NCBI GenBank assembly: GCA_963457665.1 | Contig: OY735213.1 | Location: 55,426,293-55,490,292, forward strand | DNA length: 64,000 bases | Direction: 5' to 3' | Source: Thysanoteuthis rhombus | Taxonomy: Eukaryota; Mollusca; Cephalopoda; Oegopsida; Thysanoteuthidae | In this document: in pieces, positions 10,290 through 21,739 of the stretch | How positions within the stretch are numbered: position 1 is the stretch's first letter | Layout: each line of letters begins with the position of its first letter | Made by a program: the position numbers and the translations under genes | The notes under the pieces: model-generated | Told to the model about the DNA's origin: nothing | Seen by the model: only the letters and a program-made list of their open reading frames with translations | Database searches by the model: none

Positions 10290-11790
10290 CATAAATTGAT
10301 GATTTAAAAGGGAGATAATCAATCAAATACATATATTTTTTGCTTCAGAATTAGTCAAAATTGCAACCGTAAGGGCAAATACAAAAAATAAATCTGGCCA
10401 TTTCATGTGGGACAACCTATTAGATACAAGAATTCCCATAAAGGACTTCGTATTTGTGTCAGGCATTTCTCTACTTAAATAAGTAAATCAAGTCGATGGG
10501 TGAGGCCTTCTTAAAGTGCTCTCATCTAAATCGAGATTGAAGCTTCAGTGCGGCCATTGTGTGTCTGCACTTGGATACAAACAGATGTGGAACGGCAGTA
10601 TTTATTTTTGCATGTTGGGGTAGAGCAGCTCCGAAAATATACAAACTTTTCTCTGGGCGTGGTTATGTAAGCAGAGTTTTATATTTGCTACGTCCATACA
10701 CATAGACACACACGCATACACACATACACACATACATACAAATACGCAAGCTTACACACACACACATATACATATATATAGAGAGAGACGGTGAGTGTTA
10801 TTGATTTTTATTGCATATATATATTTGGACCCGTGACATACATATGTCTGTTGGTGTATTGCCTATGCTACATACATGGCTGTTAATGTAACCAAATACA
10901 CACTCATACACACTTATACACACTCATATACGAGTATTGTGAGCACATGAGTAATGAGCTTTACTTTTGATGCGACTGGTAAATTTGCTCCCTGAACACA
11001 CATCTGTAAAGCTTTTACCCCACGACAATGAAACGGAACTTTTCAGTCTGTTCCTGTTTTCCTTCTTCTCTTCTTCTTATATATGAAGATAGATACTAAA
11101 CTTACCTGTAGTCAGGTGAAATGGAGGGTGGGGAATATTCCAAGTCATGAGGATCTGCCTCTCTTGATAATCAGCCGTTGGAATCTTGGCATTTTACCCA
11201 GGCTCGAACACCTTGTCTAATGATTTACATAAGTGTGAATGTGCGTGGGTATGTATATTGTTGTTTTTCCGGCCTTCTTGAATACAGTATAGGAAATATT
11301 TGCTTGAGTACGTCACCAGACACCATATAAAAGCGTTTTTAAGGGATGCTTTTGGGGGTCTCCAATGTCCTAATCAACTGTAGTACATTATTCACAGGCC
11401 TAGGAAAAGTTTCAGAATTTTCAGAATCTAGGAACATGGGTTTCATATGGGTTACACTCAAATTTCTTTGCTTGTAGCGGTTTTTCTTTGAGTCAGTTGA
11501 TTCTCATACTTATAGAATATTACGATATGGAAATAAAAATCGTAAATGACCATTTTTGGAGTTATTTGGCCATTTTTGGCTTTTTTAAAATTGCATAAAT
11601 GCAGAGTTCGGGCATTCTATTATGATATCAATAGCAGCTCGTAAAAAATGGTATGGTGTTTCTTTTAATGACGTCAAACTTTTTCCTTCCTTCCTATTTC
11701 CATTGTTTAACGTAACTGGGACTGACTGACCGACCGAAAAACTTATTATAGAGATATGGGGACACACGTAAAAAAAAAAAAAAGTCATTT
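10290..11790. other. No gene seen; CA/TA-rich patch
   Basis: Bases 10,697-10,790 and 10,890-10,930 are rich in ACACAC, CATACA and TATA words. I see no transposon domain or gene in the rest. Confidence 0.5.
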
Positions 11791-11794
11791 TCGG

Positions 11795-12137
11795 ATAAGG
11801 TAGTCAATGGCCATAAACATGGATTTATTATGAGAATCTAAAACGAAGAAAATCGCAGCCAGATCAATGACAGCCTTCAAAATGTCAATCTAAACGGAAA
11901 AGATTCTCTCTGGTTGGCAGAATACAAAGTCAAGTTCTTAGTATAAATCGCTGGAACCTAGGAAAACAATTTCTGCATTACGCTACACTATTAGAACTGG
12001 AAAGATCATTTCGTGGGAAAAGAAGTCAAATAGTAATTTTGATGCATGACAACGCCCATTTTCATGTTGCAAATATGACGCAGCAAAAGATCATTGAGCT
12101 GTTCATGATAATTATTCAATACACGGCGTATTCTCCA
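11795..12137 (+). pseudogene. Second mariner transposase relic
   Basis: Plus-strand fragments in correct order match the mariner catalytic domain: TWIYYENLKRRKSQ (region after the first Asp, usually DEKWI.YEN.KR), then FLHYATLLELERSFRGK, then VILMHDNAHFHVANMTQQK with the second Asp of HDN intact. The element breaks after TAYSPAI, before the third Asp, where a 31-bp tandem repeat takes over. It has frameshifts and stops. It differs from the relic at 9.8-10.3 kb in orientation and in sequence (HDNAHFHVAN versus HNNTRPHIIN), so it is a different mariner lineage. Confidence 0.82.
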
Positions 12138-12236
12138 GCAATATGGTGAGAATCATTAATACGAGAAATATGGTGAGAAACACTGATACGAGAAATATGG
12201 TGAAAAACTTTAATACGAGAAATATGGTGAGAAACA
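12138..12236. repeat. Tandem repeat, ~30-bp period, ~3.3 units
   Basis: ATACGAGAAATATGGTGAGA recurs three times with ACAC/TTTA variation between. It begins exactly where the mariner coding relic stops, so it may have grown from transposon sequence by slippage. Confidence 0.85.
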
Positions 12237-12239
12237 ATA

Positions 12240-12880
12240 CCAAAACAAAACATTTTAATGTTATTACAACTTTGATAACTGATCGATATTTTGTTTAGAA
12301 CCATCAGCACTGCTTGGTCTTTTCGTTACATAATTAAAATAAATCAAATTAAGTTGTTTCTTCTTTGACTACAAATTGATTTTTTCGGTACAACTCTGTC
12401 GTTTCAATAAACTTTTGAAGGGCGTCCATGTATCTATTTTTTTAAATGAATCATATAATTGAAATGAATTTGATTGGTTCTAGCAATTTGTAACGAAGAA
12501 ATAAAATCTGTATTCTTCCAAACGGAGAAAATTACTGATTTCGTTTCATGAAACCTTTCTAGTGTACTCATTAGATCCATCAATTTAAAGACATAAAAAC
12601 ATTCATCGAGTCAAACCCGAAATCGTTCTTTCACTGTGGAATACACAATGTAGCTGAAGGGCTGCATAAGATCACAATTCAAGCGAAAATACTTTAATGA
12701 CTTAATGTTATCAATTTATGTAAATAAAAGATTTTGTTGAAAACGCTAGAAGTTTTTGTATCAAACTCTATGTATTTAGATATGAGAGCCAGTAAAGAAA
12801 AAAGAAAGACTGGTGGTAACTACACCTAGAGTCGTCTGGTGGCCTTAACAAAGTAAAGTATGCACAGTTTTGGGGGATCA
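12240..12880. other. No gene seen
   Basis: AT-rich sequence with no recognisable coding or repeat structure apart from the mariner 3' flank. Confidence 0.5.
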
Positions 12881-12884
12881 GTTG

Positions 12885-13075
12885 CCCCGGGGCAGCATGT
12901 CCCCAATTGCTCTAAAAGGGGAGAGGAGGGCTTTCCTGACGCTTTCACAGTGCTAGTTGCAGAGACTACTGAAGAATTTTTGCCAGTGCCCCAACGTGTA
13001 CGTAAAAGCTCTACCTCTTACATCGAACCGATCTTGTGACGAATTCGCCCTCGTTGAGAGACAAATAAATCTATA
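12885..13075 (+). mobile_element. SINE-B copy 1
   Basis: Family order is GCCCCGGGGCAGCATGTCCC, GGGCTTTCCTGACGC, TAGTTGCAGAGACTACTGA, CCCCAACGTGTACG, ACCGATCTTGTGACG and GAGAGACAAATAAATC. The same blocks in the same order occur at 13.96-14.11 kb and, reversed, at 23.70-23.91 kb. The end is a short TAAAT-type tail. Confidence 0.75.
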
Positions 13076-13079
13076 AGTT

Positions 13080-13714
13080 ATGCCTTGATAAGCGCACTTA
13101 GTTCATTCTAACATTTTCTGCACTTTTCAAGGTCTTGTTATAATTCAGTGTTTATGTTTATAGCATATACTGCGTTACATTAATTTTCGCAGCAACATCT
13201 TTACTTGAGCGAACTAGATGAAAATCTGCACGAACCGAAACCGCACCATTCAAGGTATTCCTGTAGTATCCAAGTTCATTATCCTCTTTTTATGTGAAAA
13301 AATTGTTGCCTTGTTCAGCTAGGGTGTGGCTGACACAAGACGTATGTCTATCTACTTGCCTGTCTGCCTGCTGTGACACTTGATAGTATTGAAGCCTCTC
13401 ATGGTCGCCTTTTAACTACGACACAAAGAAAGAAGATTAGCTTCACGAACAAGTTCAGCTAGCTGCGTGACTCTCTTCCAAACCCGACACCATTTTCCCG
13501 CCTTTTCCATTCGCCTCATTTCACCGAACTTATTCAAAACTCAGATGATTAGAAGCGAACGAACATAATAGCAGGGCCTCAGCCGCTGACTCTTTACACT
13601 AGAATTAGGATACGTCGCACTTCGTGTGCCCTCTCACTTTACAGAAACGCCATTTCGCCTCTTTTTCTTTATAACTTTTACTTTACTTCTTGGTTTGCTG
13701 CTTGTTACTCTAAG
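13080..13714. other. No gene seen
   Basis: Unassigned sequence, slightly less AT-rich than the surroundings. No reading frame of interest and no second copy noticed. Confidence 0.45.
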
Positions 13715-14110
13715 TGGTGTGGTTGGACTAACGGTTAACAATTAAAAACATGGAAAATAGAAACGATGAATCGGCTGGAGATTCTTTCTTGGGAGTTCTC
13801 GGCATAGTACCCCCAATGATCTATAGGTCAAAGGTTGATCTTGGACTAGAACTGGCTCGGTCGAATGGCTAAGATGAAAGTGTAGTATCTGTTTTCTTGC
13901 CATAATTTGATAGCTTTGCGCCGGTGAACTACCCTGCCCAGTCTTGTGTATCAGTAAGCCTCGGGGCAGAACCTTCCCATTGCACAGAAAGGCAAAGGTC
14001 GGGCTTTCCCTGATGCCTTTGCAACACCAATTGCAGGTACTAGAGCATTTTTTTAGCTTTCCGTACAGAACCCCATATTAAACTGACCTCGTGTCACATC
14101 TTGCTCTCAT
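13715..14110 (+). mobile_element. SINE-C-like head followed by SINE-B copy 2
   Basis: GGTTGGACTAACGGTTAACA at 13,721-13,740 is an A-box-like stretch close to the SINE-C head at 21,384. Part of the B-box region is deleted. From 13,955 the SINE-B blocks follow: GCCTCGGGGCAGAACCTTCC, GGTCGGGCTTTCCCTGATGC, CACCAATTGCAGGTACTAGA, CTGACCTCGTGTCACATC and GGAGAAGCGAGTAAATA. The order suggests one composite retroposon with a tRNA-like head and the SINE-B body as tail, but this is inference. Confidence 0.6.
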
Positions 14111-14139
14111 GGAGAAGCGAGTAAATACGGATCAAAGTG

Positions 14140-14425
14140 CAGTATCTGTACTATGAATCCTTGGGGTTGACATGTCGATCGATGCTGCCTGGGATTGCTC
14201 TCAGTTTCGGGATCCTTATTCTGCATGCTCAGAATTCGTCCTGAGGGCTTATACCGGATCCGCCCGGTGACCCAATCCAGCTTGCCCCAATGTTCTAGTA
14301 ACATCAGTTGCGATGACTTGGAGACTCCTGCACGCCGATCCTGTGCGTCAGCAAGTGGGAACCCACCTCGACCATTGGTCTCGCAGTCGTGGGAGTGCAA
14401 TTGAATAAACTCGGCATTTCACCGT
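14140..14425 (+). repeat. Repeat shared with 44.1-44.3 kb
   Basis: The block TGCTCAGAATTCGTCCTGAG is closely matched by AGCTCAGAAATCGTCCTGAG at about 44,250. Both lie next to SINE-B sequence, on its left at 44 kb and on its right here. It is probably another module of the same dispersed retroposon or a duplicated segment. Confidence 0.4.
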
Positions 14426-14429
14426 GGAG

Positions 14430-14560
14430 TAGGTGCCTGGTACGATGTAATGTTTAATAAATCAGCCTCGTGGACCATTAGTTCTGTAGTGAGTTCAATC
14501 CTTGCTGACTGCCCTTGAGCCGTCTCCCTGTGCCCTTCTAATCTAAGTGTCGTAAATATC
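14430..14560 (+). mobile_element. SINE-E dispersed monomer
   Basis: AATAAATCAGCCTCGTGGAC, CATTAGTTCTGTAGTGAGTT and CAATCCTTGCTGACTGCC match the reverse complement of the units tandemly repeated at 37.4-38.4 kb. GTGAGTTCAATCC is B-box-like. This separate copy shows that the 37-38 kb unit is a dispersed retroposon-like element and not only a local satellite. Confidence 0.6.
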
Positions 14561-14629
14561 CGAGCGTAAGATCGTGGTGTAATATCATGCAAATCAGTCT
14601 TGCAGAACAGCAAGCTTAGTAAATATCAG

Positions 14630-15022
14630 TTCATTGTGGAGGTTGGAGTATTGTAACGGTCAACGAGTTCAAATTGAAGCCGAGGCTGTTTAACTAGCAC
14701 TAATGCCCTTGGGGAATTCATGGGTCCATCTCGTCTTTCCACTTCTTCAATGGATAAAATAACAACTCTGATTGGGTTCTTTAGCCTTAGTTGGGAACAA
14801 AAACAGCAAAAAAGTTAGGAAGGAGCTTTCAATCCAAACCCGTAAAAAACGAGGATGAGTTGCGTGCAAGCTGAAGAAGTAATCGCATCCAGACTCCAGG
14901 AAATAATTACTAATCTCTTCCGTCTTCTTGTCTATTTGTAATTCGTTATCAAATTACCATAGCACAACAAATGACCCACCCGATCAACCAGCGAAGCAGA
15001 CTACATACTATTTTCTCATTGC
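14630..15022. other. No gene seen
   Basis: Unassigned sequence with no supported feature. Confidence 0.45.
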
Positions 15023-15090
15023 CTGTGTGTGTGTGTAAGAGAGAGAGAGGGGAGAGAGAGAGAGAGAGAGAGTGTGTGTGTGTGTGTGTC
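15023..15090. repeat. (GT)n-(GA)n-(GT)n microsatellite
   Basis: GTGTGT, then GAGAGA with a GGGG interruption, then GTGTGT. The two GT arms flank the GA core. Confidence 0.95.
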
Positions 15091-15744
15091 ACATTTAGGG
15101 GGCTACAACCTTGAAATTTCGCATGAATACCCTATTAGGGTGTCTGAAAGTTTTGTTTTTGTTTCTCCAATAATGATCATTTTGGGACCAACAATGTACA
15201 AATCTTGTGCTGGTATTTCACGTATTATTTTAGACAATTAATTCTGATACACGCGCGAGCAGCGGTGTTTCATTTATGCGAGGTACGAATATCGCTCTTT
15301 CTTTTTTCTTTCATCTCCTTCTCTTGTTTAATTCCTCTTTCTCCTTCTCATCCAACTCATTCACTTCCCTCACCTCCAACTCCTCTTCCTTTGTCTCTTC
15401 TAGAACCCCCGCTCTCACCAAACTCCTATTTTTCAGCTTCTCCTCCCGACGTATCCAACTCTTTCTTCCACACTCCTTATTTCATATCAATTAACCCTGA
15501 ACAGCACTAAGCTAAGCCGAGCGAATAGGAAGAAGAAAAAGATATGATGAATTTTCATTTCACCATAGATAACAAACTCATAGATCAAAGAAACATTTTC
15601 GATGTATAAATCATTGACGTGAAAGGTACTAAGTATGCTTATTGCCTCAAAAGTAGTACCCTCCTTTGCAAATTTGTACTGGCAGCTTGTTTTGTATTTA
15701 ATTATATATTTCTTTTGGATCAAAAAATTTTTTATGATATTTAT

Positions 15745-16480
15745 AAAACAAACAATGAATATAACAGGCAATAAATATAAACATAACATTCATAGATCAG
15801 GCTGTAAATGTAAAATTATAACATCTATAGAACAGGCAATAAAAATGAAAATATAACATTTACACAACAGGCAATAGATATAGAGATATAACATTTATAG
15901 ATTAAACGATAAATATAACTAAATAACGTTTATAGGACAGGCAATAAGTATAAAAATATAACATTTATTCAACAGGCAATAAATATAGAGATATAACATT
16001 TATTGAATAGGCAATAAACATGAAATTATAACATCTATAGAACAGACAATAAATATGAAAATATAGCATTTATACAACAGGCAATAAGTATAAAAATATA
16101 ACATTTATAGAACAGGCAATAATATGAAAATATAACATTTATAGAATAGGCAATAATATGAAAATATAACATTGATAGAATAGGCAAGAAATATATGAAT
16201 ATAATAACATTTATACAACAGGCAATAAATATAAAAAATATAACATTTATACAACAGGCAATAAATATGAAAATATAACATTTATACAACAGGCAATAAA
16301 TATGAAAATATAACATTTTTAGAATAGGCAATAAATATAAAGATATAACGTTTATAGAATATGCGATAAATATAAATATAATGTTTTTAGAGCTGGCAAT
16401 AAATATATAAATATAACATTTATAGAACAGGCAATAAATATAAATATAACGTTTTTAGAACTGGCAATAAATAAAATATT
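15745..16480. repeat. Minisatellite, ~36-bp period, ~20 units
   Basis: The unit AACAGGCAATAAATATGAAA followed by ATATAACATTTATAG recurs about twenty times, with ACA/AGA and one-base indel variants. The repeating CYINVIFSY-like minus-strand translations are artefacts. The sharpest homogeneity is around 15,950-16,330. It ends in an (AAAG)n run at 16,491-16,540. Confidence 0.95.
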
Positions 16481-16490
16481 TATAGAACCG

Positions 16491-16496
16491 AAAGGA

Positions 16497-16540
<44 letters not shown>
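16491..16540. repeat. (GAAA)n microsatellite
   Basis: Pure GAAA repeats at the right border of the 36-bp minisatellite. Confidence 0.97.
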
Positions 16541-16541
<1 letters not shown>

Positions 16542-16747
16542 GACACGAAGGAATAGGAAGTAAACACAAAAAGAACAAAGAGGGGAGGGAGATGGATCAG
16601 AGGGCAAAGGTGGAATTCGGAGTGAAGTGGAAAAGGGTGGGTTTCGCCAATTCAGGCCCTCGACCTCTGGTACCGGTGGAATATATGTAAATATTCCAAC
16701 CACTTTTTGTGTTCCCATCATTTTTTCATTCTGAGTCTTTTTCTATA

Positions 16748-16845
16748 TTAGAAATCGTCAACCAAAACTATCAAAATAGGTTTCTTCAGTTTTCAAATAG
16801 GTCTGGCTGGCAATGTATGTATGTACGTATGTACTCTCGTGTGTC
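16748..16845 (-). mobile_element. Family A right-end fragment, copy 4
   Basis: TAGAAATCGTCAACCAAAAC, TATCAAAATAGGTTTCTTCA, GTCTGGCTGGCAATGTATGT match the first 100 bases of minus-oriented family A copies. The rest of the element is absent. Confidence 0.75.
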
Positions 16846-16949
16846 ATATAAACGTCCACTCCACGTATTTTTTTTCCACCCCCAAACCCCGGACCTTACC
16901 AGTTCCCAGTTATTTATTAGATTTCTCATATTCCTTTGGTCTGTAAATA

Positions 16950-17720
16950 TTTTTTTATCTAATGATGAAGATACACGTTCTTTTCTTTTATGAGAGATTC
17001 ATTTCCCCCAAGCCTACATTTTCTCTGCAAATCCCCTCAAATCATGGTTCAAATTTTCTGAATTTCTTGAATTTTTCTCTCAACGAACATGATATTCGTC
17101 GGTTTATTGATAGCTGATTCCTCATCAGGAAAGGAAATACAAATTTGATCACTTAATCATAAACCGCCTGTATATCAATGGACGTCTACAGGAAATATTC
17201 GCATGATAAACAATCTTCTCTTACCTACCCTATCTCTATGCGCTGGTAGATTTTATAATCATGTTTAAAAGTGTTTTCAACGAGAGAAGCACCAGGGAGC
17301 AGAAAAAATAGCCTTTATATTTATTTCAGAATGTGGAAGTTCAAAATTCTGAGAAGTGTAGCTTAGCCCAAATAAAGAGTAAGCCGTTAAACTGTTCAGT
17401 CATATTTTTTATTTGAAATTACAACTCTTGAAAAATAATGCTTTTGTCAAATTACGTTGGACATCTTATCAAAATATTCTGATGATAAAATTTGGTAGAT
17501 TTCGATCTATTTCTGAAGATGTTGTGCAGTTTACACAAAATATCAAAGGGTGCCAATAATCCTGACCGGTTTGACTGTGGAAAAATGAACTTTAATTGTC
17601 AATAGCTATTCGAAACACAATATTCTTTATGCAAAATATTGGCTCTTTTTCTGGTTAGGCGCTATTCTCAACTTTAGACATACCCTAACATACATGCACG
17701 CACGCACACACACACAAACA
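16950..17720. other. No gene seen
   Basis: Unassigned AT-rich sequence. CA-rich words at 17,695-17,725 lead into the next microsatellite. Confidence 0.45.
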
Positions 17721-17724
17721 TACA

Positions 17725-17726
<2 letters not shown>

Positions 17727-17819
<93 letters not shown>
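17727..17819. repeat. (AT)n microsatellite
   Basis: About 90 bases of uninterrupted AT directly abutting the left end of a family A element. Confidence 0.98.
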
Positions 17820-17822
<3 letters not shown>

Positions 17823-17823
<1 letters not shown>

Positions 17824-18232
17824 CAGGTTGGTCACCAATATAAACCGTCATGGGACCAACATCCTTTGGCAGCATGCCGTGTTGGGTGTGATCAATTAAA
17901 ACTATGGAAGAATGGGTTATCAATGAATAAGTTACTTCTATCGCCTTTTGTTGGATAGTAATCACTAAAAAGTCGGAACTGTCAAAAAAAAAGGGGCACA
18001 AACTAGAAACCAATTTATCAAAAACTTACGTTGTAAACTGATCTCCCTACTAAAAACCTGTTATGGGGTGGGAATTTAGGGAAAAAAGTTTTTGTTGGCA
18101 TATAGGAATAAAATGTTTAAATTTTCAGCCCTCTAGCCGATTGTTACAGCCTGTACGTGTGGTACATACACAGCCAGCCGGAACAACTAAAAATTGAGAG
18201 AAACCTTTGTTGACAGTTTTGGTTGTCAGTTA

Positions 18233-18235
<3 letters not shown>
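17823..18235 (+). mobile_element. Family A element, copy 5
   Basis: Near-complete copy with the family blocks CCAACATCCTTTGGCAGCAT, GTGATCAATTAAAACTATGG, CTTTTGTTGGATAGTAATCA, ACTTACGTTGTAAACTG, TTTTCAGCCCTCTAGCC and the right end GACAGTTTTGGTTGTCAGTT. Long (AT)n tracts abut both ends. Confidence 0.85.
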
Positions 18236-18297
<62 letters not shown>

Positions 18298-18298
18298 A
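18236..18298. repeat. (AT)n-(GT)n microsatellite
   Basis: AT dinucleotides followed by GTGTGT, starting at the end of family A copy 5. Confidence 0.97.
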
Positions 18299-18299
18299 C

Positions 18300-19214
18300 G
18301 GCCATGTTCCAGACTAAGCTAATATCATATATTTACGAGTTCTCCAGTCATTTAATATTAACGGAAAATAGCCCATTTAGGGCAATAGTCCACTTCAAAG
18401 TAACCCCCATTTGGACCTTACACATTTATTTCAGTGTACCCTGCCCAACACTTTTCCATACAGTTTGCCAAGTCCTCTCTCTTGATAACAATCAGCGTCC
18501 TTGTTCTATTCTCCTTAATCTTGTCCTCTGTCTCTTGGGATGAGACAGAAGTCACAGGGAGCCACATTTAAACGGGAGAAGGGCTAACAGAAATGAGTAA
18601 AAGCGTTGTTCACATAGTACATAAGCTTATTCACAGATGAATTACTGCCTACTTATGTGACTCAACGGGAGAGTGTCTGCTCACACATGCGCAGTAAGGT
18701 GCCAACTGATTGGTTGCAAGCGTAAATATAACGTCTGCGTAACTGGTCCTTGAGATATTCAAAATGACTGCATACTTTTGGAAAGTATGTATGAGCGTTC
18801 GTTCACCTACACACTAAGGGATTTTGACTTATCTGAATCTTTCTAAATTCCAGCGGTGATACGCAAAATATTAACAGCCAGTAAATCGCCAATTCCTATC
18901 ACCAGAGCGATTAACATCCGGGTAAAATAAGGTGTGACTAAGGTCAGTGGACATGATAACGTTGTGAGAAGAGATGAAGAAAAGGGAGAAAGAAGTGATA
19001 CAGGCGCCGAACCGTCTCCATTATCCTAATTGCAAATAACCAGAGGCATCTCGAGATCACACAGAACTTTTGGGAAACTCGTTGCAAGAAGAGTCGTCCA
19101 TGTGAACAGGAACTGCTCGGGTATACATGCAAGCATGTAGATATTTATTCTTATATAAAAGAAACCTTACATCAGGATATGGCACGAAGACCAGGATCAG
19201 TAAACATATGACAC

Positions 19215-19215
<1 letters not shown>
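18300..19215. other. No gene seen
   Basis: Unassigned sequence. Scattered short reading frames carry no recognisable domain. Confidence 0.45.

Positions 19216-19253
<38 letters not shown>
19216..19253. repeat. (ATCT)n microsatellite
   Basis: Nine to ten ATCT units. Confidence 0.97.
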
Positions 19254-19560
19254 CGCTCATTTACACAAAAATTTATACATATGTGTGCGTGTGTATGAGC
19301 GTATGTGCGTATATATGTAGGAAGATTGATTGATATTTACAAATTTTTGCTGTAACTTATCAGTTTCACACAGTCATTGCGATACAACTTATATCACTAT
19401 TTCTCCTGTCTTGATAAAATACTGTGGTTTTTGCTTTTATGATGTGCGTGTGTACGTTTTTTAATCATGTTTCCAGCGACGCTGATTGGGTTTCAGGTTA
19501 GGTGAAATGATTAAATGAAATTACTCATATTGTCGCGTGATGCTTTTTATTTCGTCCTCT

Positions 19561-19566
19561 TATTAT

Positions 19567-19622
<56 letters not shown>
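19561..19622. repeat. (AAT)n microsatellite
   Basis: About 20 ATA/AAT units; the same trinucleotide forms the large array at 59.8-60.1 kb. Confidence 0.97.
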
Positions 19623-19623
<1 letters not shown>

Positions 19624-19750
19624 CTTGAATGAGATTGCTGTGTATTCATCAATATCATCATTATCATTATAATCATAAACTCAGTAAGGCAATAAAATAT
19701 GAGTTTAAAGTTTTGTAGAAAAATGAATTAATTGACTTTTTTTTCTTGAG

Positions 19751-19752
<2 letters not shown>

Positions 19753-19835
<83 letters not shown>

Positions 19836-19836
19836 T
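19753..19836. repeat. (AT)n microsatellite
   Basis: Long alternating AT with one GTATA interruption near the right end. Confidence 0.97.
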
Positions 19837-19859
19837 GAATAATTGGGTAAGGTTTATCA

Positions 19860-20460
19860 ATGGTGAATTTAACAGACAATTTCGGAGGCTCGAAAAAAGG
19901 AAAATGGTGGTTTCATTTCCACGACATGTCTCGGGGCGCTGTCCACCGGTTTTCAAAACACCAAACGGTACATTTTATCAATTTACCATTTAGTTCCGTT
20001 GGAACGAATGCCGTTGCAACGAGAGTTTACTGGAGTCCACCATGTTGTCCATCCTATCTGAAGACAAAGCAACAACAATTCCCAGAGAGATGCTTGAGCA
20101 AGTGATAATAGGCCAGTTCATCCGACTGATACACTCACCCGCCCCCACTCTTGACCGGGCTGAATAATCTTTCCCAAACAGCCCCAACGTTTCCTCCTTG
20201 GCTGCTTGCGACCGAGCCGAATCTAGATAAGATTTATTTTAATCCTCGCATAACGACAAATACGAACCGGATATGGTCCTCACTAGCCAGAGAAGTGTCT
20301 TTGTAGATGCATATCAGTCAAGGAATGCAAATCATAATGGGAGCCAAGAGCATAACCGGACGACGAAAACCGATCTCGCCTCTTAAATAGGAATCCTTAT
20401 CGTTGGACTAAAAGCAGCGAGAGTTATTATCATTGTTGATATTCAGTAAACCTAGCTTAG
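19860..20460. other. No gene supported; GC-richer patch
   Basis: Bases 19,990-20,260 are visibly less AT-rich than the surroundings. Overlapping frames on both strands have no recognisable domain. I cannot tell a unique exon from an old repeat here. Confidence 0.35.
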
Positions 20461-20467
20461 TATGGTA

Positions 20468-20732
20468 GCGATTCTGCTGACTCAAAATTATTTTCGCGCT
20501 AGTTTGACCGCCAAAAAGCGCTAACAGGTGTTATATTTTGAAAAAAAATAATGGCGGGAACACCCCCTCAATGGCAAAAAGACAAAAAATATGCTGAAGA
20601 AAGGCGAAAACACACAAAAAATGACCAGAATGTTTAAGCACACTTGCTTATTTATCACTTTTTTGCACAGCTAAGATAAGAAACGTACTGAATTTAGCAC
20701 GAAAAGCGAAAAGAATTAATTGCTAACCCTGT
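20468..20732. mobile_element. Family G element (degenerate)
   Basis: The left end GATTCTGCTGACTCAAAATT and TTTTCGCGCTAG pairs with the right end, on the minus strand CAGGGTTAGCAATTAATTCT and then GCTAAATTCAGTACG. The interior has GCCAAAAAGCGCTAA, typical of the family. Confidence 0.5.
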
Positions 20733-20739
20733 ACGGCGT

Positions 20740-21360
20740 AAAGCCAAATTGGAATTGGAAAATTATAGTGAGCTAATCTCCGAAGTTGGAAGTGGCATTG
20801 CTACCTGGGAAATCAGCATTAGTGGCGACAAGTTATTTTCACTCACATGGAGGTGCAGCCAACAGTGAACTGGTGAACTGAGTTCGACTTCTGGCAGTAG
20901 CAGATTGTATTTTTTTGTGTTTTTTTCCGGACAGACTTCAATCCAGAAATGCATTAATCCACTTCTCTGTGCATTGCCCTATTGCCAGATCTCTTGGCAA
21001 AGGTCTCGACACTGGCGTGTCATGATGGGTGTCCGAGAACTGAGCTGAATCAGGTCAGGGTAGTGTAATGTCCATTACAACCTGTGATACTTGGTGGGCG
21101 CCATTAAGTAATTTCGCTTATTGAGATACAAGGATGGACGAAAGTCCAGTATGGCATCATAACGAGTGTCGGGCAATGAGAACAGTCCGTATCGTGAGAA
21201 TTAATATTCACTGAAACTAGGTCGCTTACCCTACGGCGAGGTGCCCTAATATTCACTGAACTTACAGTAGGATGAGATCACTAACCAAACCATTGCGCTG
21301 CGGTAGGCATGTGCTGGTATCTACTAATCTTGGGCTGTAATTGTAGCACACAGTGAAAAT
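20740..21360. other. No gene; short local duplication
   Basis: TAATATTCACTGAA occurs twice (about 21,203 and 21,249), each followed by a GTAGG/CTACGG context. Nothing else is supported. Confidence 0.4.
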
Positions 21361-21364
21361 TGTA

Positions 21365-21735
21365 CTCACTACACAAGTGTGACTGGCCTAACGGTTGACA
21401 GTATGAATAATGGAATCGGTGATCCGAGTTCAAACCCCGGCTTGGAGACTTTGCATTCACTTTGCACTAATTGTCTCAGGAAAGGTACGAATTAATCCCT
21501 CCTACCCCACCTAGAGGTAAATAGCAGGGATGACTACGCTCTCTAGCTATGTTTGGCAACCAGTGTAAGAGATGGACCGCTCTGATTCCAAGCGAGGGAA
21601 TGGGAACCCTTAATGTCAAGCCATACGTTGTATAGTCCGGTGTGGTCACGCAGAGTGAGGCAGATGACGTGCACAATTCCCTCGTTATAATCTAAGTCAA
21701 GCGCTGAGATGCACTTCAGTTGCTGTATCACTAAT
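21365..21735 (+). mobile_element. SINE-C reference copy, tRNA-like head
   Basis: TGGCCTAACGGTTGACA at about 21,384 fits the pol III A box. CCGAGTTCAAACCCCGG at about 21,424 fits the B box, about 41 bases away, the normal spacing in tRNAs. The body continues with CTTTGCATTCACTTTGCACT, CCCCACCTAGAGGTAAATAG and TTTGGCAACCAGTGTAAGAG. Related bodies are at 3.04 and 54.99 kb. No acceptor or anticodon stem is preserved, so it is a SINE and not a tRNA gene. Confidence 0.75.
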
Positions 21736-21739
21736 GGCC

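Noticed and set aside
20763..20954. Minus-strand 63-codon frame as a small gene.
   Set aside because: No motif, no conserved neighbour, length within chance expectation for this window.
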